NCBI GenBank assembly: GCA_027704905.1
Contig: CM050999.1
Span: forward strand, 3,157,814 to 3,221,813
Direction: 5' to 3'
DNA: 64,000 nt
From: Muraenolepis orangiensis
Lineage: Eukaryota; Chordata; Actinopteri; Gadiformes; Muraenolepididae
The notes under the pieces are model-generated. The model worked only from the letters and a program-made list of their open reading frames with translations, was not told the origin of the DNA and did no database searches. Below are positions 1 through 64,000 of this stretch, in pieces. Made by a program: the position numbers and the translations under genes. Numbering within the stretch: the stretch's first letter is position 1; each line of letters begins with the position of its first letter.

Positions 1-191
1 GAGCTGCATGCCCAGAGGAACCACGTGGCAACGGAGAGGGAGTGGCGGCGGAAGCAGAAGGAGCAGGCGGAGAGGAAGGCGGCGGAGGACGCCCTGCTGA
101 AGAGAGCGCGCCTGGAGCAGGTGGTGCACAAGGAACACCTGCTGGCCGTGGAGGCCGGCCGGGAGAGGTCAGAGTTCGAGCGGGTGCTGAG
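1..191 (+). CDS. cfap45: cfap45-like exon (partial at window edge)
   Basis: Open in frame 1 from the first base, beginning ELHAQRNHVATEREWRRKQ, and ending in AG before the donor GTGAGGG at 192. It is highly charged helical sequence. The upstream exon boundary lies outside the window. Confidence 0.7.
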
Positions 192-1542
192 GTGAGGGAG
201 CCGCTAATGGGACGTGAGCCAGTGTTTCATTTCTGGTTTGTTCACGATTAAGAAATGTGAAAAATCACATTTTTACCACTTTTGAATCACTTAGTGCGCC
301 ATCACCAATCCTTTAGGATTTTATTGGATTTTTATTTAGCATTCATACACTTTTTATAACCAGTGGCCACTCAAAGCTAAACTGAAACTGAAAAAACAGT
401 TACTTTACAAGACCGAATAACCCATGATTAGAAATGTATTTATTTATTAATATATATACATTTTTGACCAATGATCCACCAACTTTGGTCCATTTGCACA
501 CATAAAAATATTGCTAAAATTAATTAGTATGCATATGTACCACATGGAGTATAGGCCTCCATACTACAGAATATACGCTCCACCTCTGTGACCATTAATA
601 GATCCAGATAACCACAGGAAAACAGCGGACCATAGGGCAGATGTCAAAGGTAAATGGGAGTGCATTTATAAAGGGATTTTATCCAAAGCGCATTTCATTA
701 TTAGTGGAATCAGCCATGCAAGGAGACAATAGGGCAGTTAAGGTGTCTTGCTCAGGGACACCTCGACCCTTAGCAAGGGGGGAGCCGGGGGAATTGAACC
801 AGCAACCCGCTCTAACTCCTGGTGCTACTGCTCCCTCATCAAACATCCCAACGAGCATTTCAAGTCCGCTCTCCCCCCGCCTCACCTTGAACCCTCTGGG
901 TCCGACCTCCTTCCTTAGGGCCCAGCAGGAGGCCATCTCCAGGCAGCAGGAGGAGGAGGCGGGGCAGCGTCGGCGCGCGCTGTGCCATGCCGACGCCATC
1001 CGGGAGCAGCTGAGGGAGCGCGAGCGGCTGGCCGTGGCCCAGCGGCGGGAGGTGTTCCAGGAGCGCGAGGTGCTGGACGAGGTGGCCCGCCAGAGACGGA
1101 CCTGCTTGGACCAGATCAGGGAGAAGAAGCTCATGGATCTCAAGTGAGTCGGGGACCGATGCTCCTTTGAGTCCATTTGATTTGGGCCAGAGGAAGATTA
1201 CTTTGTAATATTATTTTTCCAGGGGGTATGACAGGCCTGGTAGTGAAAGAAACTATTCAAGTTGTGGATCATTCAACTTAATTTTCCTGTGTACAACTAG
1301 TCAAATCGCCAAATAAACAGTTGGTTATTGTTAATACATTTTAGCCATAGATTGTATGCACATACTAACACTTACATGTAAATGTAAATGTTACATGTGT
1401 GTATGTCTGTACACACACACTAACATTGGTGTCTGTACACACACACTAACACTTGTCTGTCTGTAGGGCCACTGGGCTCCCGGAGAAATACTGCATCAAG
1501 GTGGAGAGGAAGGTGGAGGCCTTAGCGCTCCTCAGCCTCTAG
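1..1542 (+). CDS. cfap45: cfap45-like ciliary coiled-coil gene, 3' part (gene-level entry)
   Basis: Three terminal coding exons of a gene that begins before the window: 1-191, 919-1143 and 1467-1542. The joined reading frame is rich in Arg/Glu/Gln with a continuous helical, coiled-coil pattern (for example RQQEEEAGQRRRALCHADA and QIREKKLMDLK). It ends in GLPEKYCIKVERKVEALALLSL-like residues followed by TAG. This composition and the GLPEKYC tail fit the trichohyalin-plectin-homology family; from memory the best match is CFAP45 (CCDC19), a microtubule inner protein of ciliary doublets. The 5' exons are missing, so length and start cannot be judged. AATAAA at 1709-1714 is the likely poly(A) signal. 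Other coiled-coil axonemal proteins (CFAP53, MNS1) are the alternatives. The exon structure is firm; the gene name is moderately sure. Confidence 0.62.
192..918. other. cfap45-like intron
   Basis: AT-rich intron. Apart from the SINE copy in its second half I see nothing functional. Confidence 0.6.
645..836 (-). mobile_element. tRNA-derived SINE copy in cfap45 intron
   Basis: Reads on the minus strand. A tRNA-like head near 836 (GAGCAGTAGCACCAGGAG, then a GTTCAATTCCCC B-box-like motif) is followed by the CTTGCTAAGGGTCGAGGTGTCCCTGAGCAAGACACC body. It closes with AAAGCGC and a TTATAAATGCA tail near 650-700. The same family recurs at 14150, 15470, 18141 and 28029. Confidence 0.6.
919..1143 (+). 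CDS. cfap45: cfap45-like penultimate exon
   Basis: Acceptor TTCCTTAG at 911-918 and donor GTGAGT at 1144. The phase joins the preceding AG to give RAQQEAISRQQEEEAG and runs to REKKLMDLK. A SINE copy (about 645-836) ends roughly 80 bp upstream of this acceptor. Confidence 0.75.
1144..1466. other. cfap45-like last intron
   Basis: Short intron with a few (CA)n and ACTAACA-type tandem words near 1420-1455. Nothing else is visible. Confidence 0.6.
1467..1542 (+). CDS. cfap45: cfap45-like last exon
   Basis: Acceptor CTGTCTGTAG ends at 1466. The frame gives ATGLPEKYCIKVERK and then EALALLSL before TAG at 1540-1542. Just downstream, 1543-1620 holds short repeats of CAGCAGCCTCCAG in the 3' UTR. Confidence 0.75.
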
Positions 1543-1708
1543 AGCCACACAGCAGCCTCCAGATATCACAGCAGCCTCCAGGTATCACAGCAGCCTCCAG
1601 ATATCACAGCTCAGCCTGTATTCCCATAGACATACAACGATAACCACTGGACATGCTCTAATTAAAGTTGAAATTGAATCAGACGGGTTTCATTTTGTGT
1701 GTAAACTA

Positions 1709-1714
1709 AATAAA
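1709..1714 (+). terminator. poly(A) signal of cfap45-like gene
   Basis: AATAAA about 170 bp after the stop codon, on the coding strand of the upstream gene. Confidence 0.5.
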
Positions 1715-1801
1715 GTGCATGTATGCAAGCCATACAAGTGAGAGAATCCCTTTAACCTCCGACATGTTACGGGCCAGACAGGAAACGGCTTTGATCAAGT
1801 G

Positions 1802-1807
1802 TTTATT
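1802..1807 (-). terminator. candidate distal cltc poly(A) signal
   Basis: AATAAA on the minus strand, giving a cltc 3' UTR of about 1.6 kb. A second minus-strand AATAAA lies at 1986-1991. Which is used cannot be told from sequence. Confidence 0.35.
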
Positions 1808-2421
1808 AGAGTTATGCTAGCATATCTCTTTCAATGCACTCACAACCTGCCTTTAAAATCACTCGTAATTCCCCTTCACTGTTAATAACAGAAAATAATT
1901 CACGGTATAAGTGTGACACACATATATATATATATAAATACACATTCTATAAGGAAGTACATCGAGGTAAATAGACGTTTTCTCTTTTATTTCATCACCA
2001 TTCTTGACAAAGTGAATGACCTAGTTTCTGACCATCGTTACCATCTAAACACAGAGACCTACAGGAGTGTGTTAAGGATCTATTCCAGTGGACATGAGGA
2101 CTAACCAGACCTTCCCCTGCTCGCCCTGCCGCACTCCACCACCGGGGGCGCTGTGGGGGTTTTTCTTTGCGCGTTTGTGTTCACCTTGGGGAAAAAAGTT
2201 CCTGATTCGTATATATATATATATTTTTTTTTTCCCACAGCTGTACGCACACAAAGAAAAAATATATAATCAAATTACTGGTGACTTATAGAGTGGGGGG
2301 TACGACACACACAACACCCGGCATATACACACAGACCTCAGCGGGACGCGGGTGAGCGCACACACGATCACCTTAATACGTTTACATGGACCTGGAGGGG
2401 GAGGGGCTTAAAAGCACACCA

Positions 2422-2576
<155 letters not shown>

Positions 2577-3104
2577 TATGTGTTCCGCTAGCTAGCGCCA
2601 ACCACCTGGACAAATATTATATGCTCAAATATGTCACTTTTTAGTTAGTCTTTTTTACTCTTCCTCATCATAATATACACATGGATGACATGTATTACCC
2701 AGAGCAGGTCAGCTGCTCAGCACATCATCACTACGTTAAGATCTGTGTTCTACCACTCCAGAGGAGAACCCAATGCTCCTCCATACTTCAGAAGGGTCAC
2801 TGCTCAGTCTCCAAACAAGTCCAATACACCGTTTAAAAAATAATAACAATAATACATAAACATGTCTAAATAACAAGTAGTCATAAATATGGAATGTGAA
2901 AAAAATACTAAATAATAACATCTGGTCCTTCTTCATCCTCCTGTCAACAGTACAAATCAAAAGTCCTTCGGTACAGTGGAATCCTCTGATCAAAACATCA
3001 CTAAACAAAGTGAACCACAAATAAAAGTGTTTCTAAAGAGTGCGGCTTGTTGCTGGCAGCTCCTGCTGTGAGGAGACCACTTGAGCTGGTAGGGAACACG
3101 GGGC

Positions 3105-3302
3105 GAGAGAGAGAGGTGGGAGAGAGAGAGAGACAGAGAGAGAGAGAGAGGTGGGAGAGAGAGAGAGAGACAGAGAGAGAGAGAGAGGTGGGAGAGAGAG
3201 AGAGAGGTGGGAGAGAGAGAGAGAGACAGAGAGAGAGAGAGAGGTGGGAGAGAGAGAGAGAGGTGGGAGAGAGAGAGAGACAGAGAGAGAGAGAGCGAGA
3301 AC
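3105..3302. repeat. homopurine GA-rich array
   Basis: Higher-order tandem of GAGAGAGAGAG blocks punctuated by GGTGGGAGA and GACAGAGA. The + strand is almost pure purine, so it is pyrimidine-rich in the cltc mRNA. Confidence 0.95.
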
Positions 3303-3376
3303 TGGGTGGTGGTGGGATAAAGTGAAGGAGTGTGTGGGGTGGAGGGGGTATGAGGCGGGGGGGTATGAGGGGAGGA

Positions 3377-33508
<30,132 letters not shown>

Positions 33509-33868
33509 GTCTGCTTGGATGTGGTCCCTCAAATCAGTGCTGAGGTTCTCCTAGCTCGAGCAGCTAGGATGCTAAGAAGCTAAGCTACGACCTCCTCTTC
33601 TTCTCTCGGAGGGTCGGAGCGGGAAACCAACCGCGCCGGAACAGAGGCTTTTTGAACGTGTTTCGTTCTCCCCAAATCCCGTAGTCAACAGTCAAACACT
33701 GCCCGCCCCCCCCAGTCCTGTCCGTTCTGTCCGTTCTGTCCACCGCACCGGAGAGCAGCAGCGGCTAACGGCACAGGCTTTACTCCGCGAAAAACCGCAA
33801 TGGCGGCGGAAACGGCGCAGATGCTCTCCTTAACCGGAAGCTGCGTCTGGGGAGGGACCTCTGGAAGG
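33509..33868 (-). promoter_or_regulatory. cltc: cltc 5' UTR and proximal promoter (inferred)
   Basis: GC-rich, CpG-containing block between the start codon and the minisatellite. It has an ETS-type CCGGAAG (33834-33840, + strand) and a YY1-like CCGCCATTGCGG on the cltc strand (about 33797-33808), both usual in housekeeping promoters. No TATA box is evident. The transcription start was not determined. Confidence 0.5.
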
Positions 33869-34731
33869 ACACACTGGGCTGAGGTTAGGGATCACACACT
33901 GGGCTGAGGTTAGGGGTCACACACTGGGCTGAGGTTAGGGATCACACACTGGGCTGAGGTTAGGGGTCACACACTGGGCTGAGGTTAGGGGTCACACACT
34001 GGGCTGAGGTTAGGGGTCACACACTGGGCTGAGGTTAGGGATCACACACTGGGCTGAGGTTAGGGGTCACACACTGGGCTGAGGTTAGGGATCACACACT
34101 GGGCTGAGGTTAGGGATCACACACTGGGCTGAGGTTAGGGGTCACACACTGGGCTGAGGTTAGGGATCACACACTGGGCTGAGGTTAGGGGTCACACACT
34201 GGGCTGAGGTTAGGGGTCACACACTGGGCTGAGGTTAGGGATCACACACTGGGCTGAGGTTAGGGATCACACACTGGGCTGAGGTTAGGGATCACACACT
34301 GGGCTGAGGTTAGGGATCACACACTGGGCTGAGGTTAGGGGTCACACACTGGGCTGAGGTTAGGGATCACACACTGGGCTGAGGTTAGGGGTCACACACT
34401 GGGCTGAGGTTAGGGATCACACACTGGGCTGAGGTTAGGGGTCACACACTGGGCTGAGGTTAGGGGTCACACACTGGGCTGAGGTTAGGGATCACACACT
34501 GGGCTGAGGTTAGGGGTCACACACTGGGCTGAGGTTAGGGGTCACACACTGGGCTGAGGTTAGGGATCACACACTGGGCTGAGGTTAGGGGTCACACACT
34601 GGGCTGAGGTTAGGGGTCACACACTGGGCTGAGGTTAGGGATCACACACTGGGCTGAGGTTAGGGGTCACACACTGGGCTGAGGTTAGGGGTCACACACT
34701 GGGCTGAGATTAGGGGTCACACACACACACA
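33869..34731. repeat. 25-bp TTAGGG-bearing minisatellite, 34 copies
   Basis: Each unit contains GGTTAGGGRTCACACACT plus GGGCTGA. The only regular variation is A or G after TTAGGG. The last unit carries GAGATT in place of GAGGTT and runs into (CA)n. It lies just upstream of the cltc promoter. Confidence 0.97.
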
Positions 34732-35100
34732 CCTTCTTTAGTTACGTCAGAAATTTGACAAACATGTTGTATTGTAGAGAACAAGGAACCTATTGGTTGA
34801 ATGAATGGGCTGAATCTATTCATCAGGTGAATGGGCTTAACCAAGGTATCATCATACTTCACAAGTATTAAACGGTTACATTAAAATAGCCATACTTTTA
34901 ATTTTTAAATTTTAGTTGCAACTCTTAGCATTTTTTTCAGTTAGTCAGGCCTACAATAAAATGCCCCACTAATATAACTAGGTATTGGTGTTGGGCTGGC
35001 TCTTGCTCTGAACAACGCAAAAGGTAAGAGTAGGGTTGCAATAACATGCCCACACAATACATGATTACAGTAAACACGATCCATCACTTTAGACAAAGAA
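34732..35100. other. Intergenic spacer between vasp 3' end and cltc minisatellite
   Basis: AT-rich; no feature seen. Confidence 0.6.
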
Positions 35101-35108
35101 TCCCAGCT

Positions 35109-35114
35109 TTTATT
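35109..35114 (-). terminator. vasp poly(A) signal
   Basis: AATAAA on the minus strand, about 1.76 kb after the vasp stop codon. Confidence 0.5.
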
Positions 35115-36877
35115 ATTTTGTCACAGGGGAAAAATAAACTCCATTGGCCAGAATTCCTGGCAGGGCCCATGGAGTTCCTGATCATTTTGTCCATTTGACT
35201 ACAAATACATTTCTCAAATTGAAAGAAAGACTCGACAATAATGCATTTCAAGAAGCAGCTGTATTTGACTATAAAGGCATTTCTAATCCAGTGTCTCTAA
35301 GCCGTTTTCTTTATATTTCAAGTGTAAAAAGTCTATACTCTATAGAAAAAAAGAAACAATAGTAAACCCAAAACAATTTCTTAAGAAAGCAATCATCAAA
35401 AACCCCATTCACCAGTCATCTCAATTAAAATAGAAACAGCATTTAATTTTTTGATAACAATTTCCCTCAAAACAAATATATATATTTTCCTTATATATAT
35501 ATTTATATATTTATTCTCAAGGCAGTTGGTCTTGGTCAAATTAATTGACCTTGTCATGGCCAAGTTCTTTGTGTTTTATAGTTTTATGAAAAAAGAAAAT
35601 GGAAAAAAAGTCTACAAGAAGCACAGTTTAGGACAAGTGCACCGGCCAACAAATGCTCTCTCTTTCTGAGTGGGATGGGGGAAGCAGACACTTTCTCTGG
35701 AACAAGTGCAAAGAAAAGAAAAAGGACTTTCCAAACCATTATATACCAACCAACCAATATCCGCTGCTCTTTGTCACCACTTAGGACGTGGCATTCATTT
35801 TAAATCACATTCCCTTTGCTTCTCTCCTCTTCCGCTACATCATTATTACTCTTGCAGTCTTGCAGTGTGGCGGAGGGCTTTAAGTGTGTTTAAGTGTCAA
35901 TGGCCAGTGTTTTGGAGCTTTACAATCCATCGGACACCGGTGGGGGGGGACCGGCGCACTTGTGGTGGTGCCTTTAGACCCGCATGCATCGCAAGAGCCC
36001 AGAGCACTGGTCCTAAAGGCTCAAAGCCATGTCCCTTCCTCTTTCACTTTGCCATCAAGGAAGCAATCATATCGTTTTGTGGTTGTGATATGGGGGTGGG
36101 GTGGGGGTTAAACTGAGCTCTCTGTAAAGGCAGTGTCTATGAAGGACGAAGAAAAGTGTGTCACCAGAGAGGAGAAAAGACCAAAAGATTTCAAAAGAAA
36201 AACAAAGATTGCTTACAAATCCCTGCATGCCAATATGTCACAATACAGTACAGTATCAGTATACAGTACAGTATCAGTATACAGTACAGTACAGTATCTC
36301 AAACAGTCCAGTAACCAAAGTCAATCGGTGAGTGACGACCATGATGTCCCCCATACTGAAGAGCACCCTGTGGATAACTGGCGTGTGTCTTGGGGGACGA
36401 GGGGGGAGAGAAGCGGGAGGGTCTGACCGGTCTGTACAGGGAGGGGTAGCATGGTTGATGGACCACACAGGGGAGGGGAGCCATACAGTGGTTCTAATGG
36501 AAGGAATGATTAGGATAAACAGACACGAGTGCATGAAATGAGTGGATGAACAGCAGAGGGGGGAGTCATGGTTACAACAGCAACAGTTTAAGATCACCAA
36601 AGTCCCTGATGACGCGGGATGTGAAGGTTTTCCCTGTTTTTTTTTATTTCTCTTTTTTTCTTAATTTCTTATTTTAATAAGTGAATATGTACGGTGGGCC
36701 ATATAATGCAAGCGCGCATGTGTGTGTGTGTGTGTGTGTTTGTTGGCTGGACAGAGAGGGGGGATTGAGAGAGATCGATAGAGATTGAGGGGAAAATAAA
36801 TCCCTGGGCTAAACAGTAGGGGGCAGCGAAGGAGAACCCATGCAGGTCCACCATATCCAAACTCATTCCCCTGCTCC
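35115..36877 (-). other. vasp: vasp 3' UTR (inferred)
   Basis: No coding potential. CAGTACAGTATCAGTATA repeats at 36244-36298 and a short (TG)n at 36719-36740. The extent is inferred from the poly(A) motif. Confidence 0.5.
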
Positions 36878-60954
<24,077 letters not shown>

Positions 60955-60958
<4 letters not shown>

Positions 60959-61330
60959 TGTTCCGGGCTCCTCTCCTCTCCTCGTGGGGCACTCCGGGTG
61001 TGTTCCGATCCAAAGGCCTGGGGTTAAAAACAACAACCGGATCACCTCAAAGAACCCGACAGAAACCCGTCCACGTTCATCTACACCCGTGAATGGGGTA
61101 GGGCTGCAACACGCCGAATAAAGGAGAAGGAGAAGCACACCTCGCGATTTCCTGGTTCAGCGGCGGGGGGAGGAGGGAGGAGGGGGGAGGGGGGAGAGAG
61201 GAGGGAGGGAGGAGGAGGGAGGGGGGAGAGGGGAGGGAGGAGGAGGGAGGGGGGAGAGGGGAGGGAGGAGGAGGGAGGGGGGAGAGGGGAGGGGGGAGAG
61301 GGGAGGGGGGAGGGTCGGTACGGGAGTGGA
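60955..61330 (-). promoter_or_regulatory. vasp: vasp 5' UTR and promoter region (inferred)
   Basis: GC-rich, CpG-containing sequence upstream of the predicted start codon, backed by a homopurine tract (61159-61316). No TATA box is evident; the transcription start is not determined. Confidence 0.4.
61159..61316. repeat. Homopurine GGGAGGAGG tract upstream of vasp
   Basis: About 158 bp of nearly pure G/A, including GGGGGGAGAGGGGAGGGAGG-type words. Confidence 0.95.
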
Positions 61331-61404
61331 GGAGCGGCTTGTCAACTCCGATCAGGGATCCCAGGTTCGTTTTAAATCACCCAAACATTGACCCCCCCCC
61401 CCCC

Positions 61405-62121
<717 letters not shown>

Positions 62122-63340
62122 AGCTGACCAGCCTGACCAGCTGCCGTGTATCTCAGAGCTGCACCCTTCGTGTTGTCTGCGCTACAGCCCAGCGGCACCA
62201 CCCTATCCACTCTTCATATATAAAAGTGTGACCGTTGGCTGTAATTTACAACTTGCAATCATGGTGCACATTAAATGTATGTATCATAATGAACTACAAA
62301 TGATTGTTGTAATTGTAATCTGTTCAAAATACATACACAAGGATGTGCGCTTTAATAGTCAAAACAACAAAACAGAGCCTGTTTAAAATCTATGGACAAA
62401 ATATCTAAATATTATGGAGGTCCATATTTAAATGTAGGCCTACTTTCCTAAAGACTAAAGTAGACTAAGTATAGTCCTAATTAAGGTATTTAAGGATAAT
62501 GCTTGCCCTATATGTATACAGACACACCTCCATGCGTTGACTCAAATACAAATAACAAATACTTCTACATTGCTATGGCTCATGATCATAGTTGCCCTAG
62601 CCCTCTATTTCAAGAAGCTGGAAATCGAGGTTAACCGGATATGTAAAATATCCAGAATTCAGGGAATGACATAATTTAATCTCATAATCTGTTCAGTTAC
62701 CATGGCGACTGTGATCCTTACCTGGAGCCACCCCGGAGCACACACAGCAGGTGAGCTCCGAGATAACTCCGCCCACCTCCTCTCACCCTGGGCTGCAGAA
62801 GGCAGGATCGGGACGGATTAGATGTGGGCGTGGCCGGCTCATCCAACGGGCGTAGATATGAGAGAAACAGCACCACCTGCTGGATGGCCTGTAGAAGTAC
62901 AACTACAAATATGAGCTCTACTAAATATAATGGAAACTTCAATTGACAACTATTTAGTAGCCAATTTATTCAAAACGTATATACTCATATCTAGTATATA
63001 TTTCGTTATATGCGTTTCGTAGAACAATAGAAAAAAATCATTGAAAGTATATACAGTAAATATATAAAGCAAGAAAGCAAGTGTACAATAAAACAAGCTG
63101 TAAATGTATATTTGAAACAACTTTTTTATTTTTTGCATGTACTATTTAACCAGTACTGTGCATACTAGTCCGTATGCAATATTGTCCTTTATCTCCATCT
63201 TTTTGACTAAATTCAACCTTTTAATTCAACAGCTCCTCAAAAGGCTCCTTGTCTAAACATGACAGTCAGACCTCCACCCATTGAGCCTCTCGGTGACAGA
63301 CAGCTGCTTCTCCGTCCCAACATGTCACGTTTCAGCAACG
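62122..63340. other. Upstream non-coding region
   Basis: AT-rich; 62715-62850 is locally GC-rich with a donor-like CCAGGTAAGG on the minus strand at about 62721. No gene that I can support. Confidence 0.45.
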
Positions 63341-63718
63341 ATGACAACAATACACACTCACTGTCCAGGCTAATACACACTCACTGTCCAGGCTAATACA
63401 CACTCACTGTCCAGGCTAATACACACTCACTGTCCAGGCTAATACACACTCACTGTCCAGGCTAATACACACTCACTGTCCAGGCTAATACACACTCACT
63501 GTCCAGGCCAATACACATTCACTTTCACTGTCCAGGCCAATACACACTCACTGTCCAGGCTAATACACACTCACTGTCCAGGCTAATACACACTCACTGT
63601 CCAGGCTAATACACACTCACTGTCCAGGCTAATACACACTCACTGCCCAGGCTAATACACACTCACTGTCCAGGCTAATACACACTCACTGTCCAGGCTA
63701 ATACACACTCACTGTCAG
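63340..63718. repeat. 23-bp minisatellite, ~16 copies
   Basis: Units contain ACACTCACTGTCCAGGC plus TAATAC; one longer variant copy near 63505-63535. Confidence 0.96.
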
Positions 63719-63942
63719 GCTCATTGTGCTCATTGAAACAATCCGTTTCCACGCACTCAAACATCGTTTTTCAATAATTAAGAAACAACATCAAGCGAAG
63801 CCAGAGCTCGGTGCTTTCGCCATCAAACTAATTTAACGCACCAAACTTCTATCTATTGGTAAGGAGTCATCTCTATGGGAAACAAACATGGGTTTCAATC
63901 TTAAAGTGTTTCCTGTGAATGATCACAGAGAAAAGCTTATAA

Positions 63943-64000
63943 TTGGGTTAGGGTTAGGGGTTAGGGTTAGGGTTTGGGTTAGGGGTTAGGGTTAGGGTTA
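63943..64000 (+). repeat. Degenerate telomeric (TTAGGG)n
   Basis: About nine TTAGGG-type units with TTAGGGG and TTTGGG variants running to the window edge, G-rich strand pointing outward. Confidence 0.93.

Noticed and set aside
679..1176. 165-aa minus-strand ORF opposite the cfap45-like exon
   Set aside because: Shadow of the Arg/Glu-rich coding exon on the other strand; no splice or homology support.
33869..34731. CRISPR-like regular array
   Set aside because: Units are directly adjacent with no unique spacers and the genome is eukaryotic; it is a minisatellite. The same applies to the arrays at 20.6, 40.6 and 63.4 kb.

Overview
The window is vertebrate nuclear DNA, almost certainly from a teleost. 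The evidence is three multi-exon animal genes with GT-AG introns, a fish-type L2 LINE, tRNA-derived SINE copies, and very many (CA)n tracts and minisatellites. The extreme tandem-repeat load would suit a gadoid (cod-like) fish, but that species guess is inference only. Nothing looks bacterial, viral or CRISPR-like.

Layout. (1) 1-1542, + strand: the last three exons of a coiled-coil ciliary gene, most likely cfap45. (2) 3377-33508, - strand: a complete clathrin heavy chain gene (cltc). All 32 constitutive coding exons could be placed with matching splice phases; they total 1678 codons plus stop, against 1675 residues in human CLTC. A 21-nt alternative microexon lies at 5556-5576. (3) 33509-33870: cltc 5' UTR/promoter, followed upstream by a 34-copy 25-bp minisatellite carrying TTAGGG. 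(4) 35.1-36.88 kb: vasp 3' UTR. (5) 36878-60958, - strand: a VASP gene with 14 coding exons (431 aa), including a 14.3-kb first intron full of minisatellites. (6) 61-64 kb: vasp upstream region with a homopurine tract, (CA)n arrays, a 23-bp minisatellite and, in the last ~58 bases, degenerate TTAGGG repeats.

Gene relationships. cfap45 and cltc converge, with candidate poly(A) signals within about 100 bp. vasp and cltc are head-to-tail on the minus strand. Clathrin heavy chain forms the triskelion of coated vesicles and VASP elongates actin filaments. Both are broadly expressed housekeeping genes; nothing in the sequence shows a functional link beyond adjacency.

Mobile DNA sits mainly in cltc introns: a near-intact L2-type LINE antisense in intron 5, a decayed non-LTR reverse transcriptase fragment in intron 27, a decayed transposon fragment in intron 26, and several SINE copies. 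One SINE stops about 10 bp from the exon 14 splice donor. A recurring theme is tandem arrays lying right against exon boundaries: cltc exons 11, 13, 17, 24 and 31, and vasp exons 2, 3 and 11. The most noteworthy observations are the conserved cltc microexon, the TTAGGG-bearing minisatellite that reappears inverted inside a SINE 6 kb away, the triplicated vasp start/donor unit, and a ~125-bp-arm inverted repeat in vasp intron 1.
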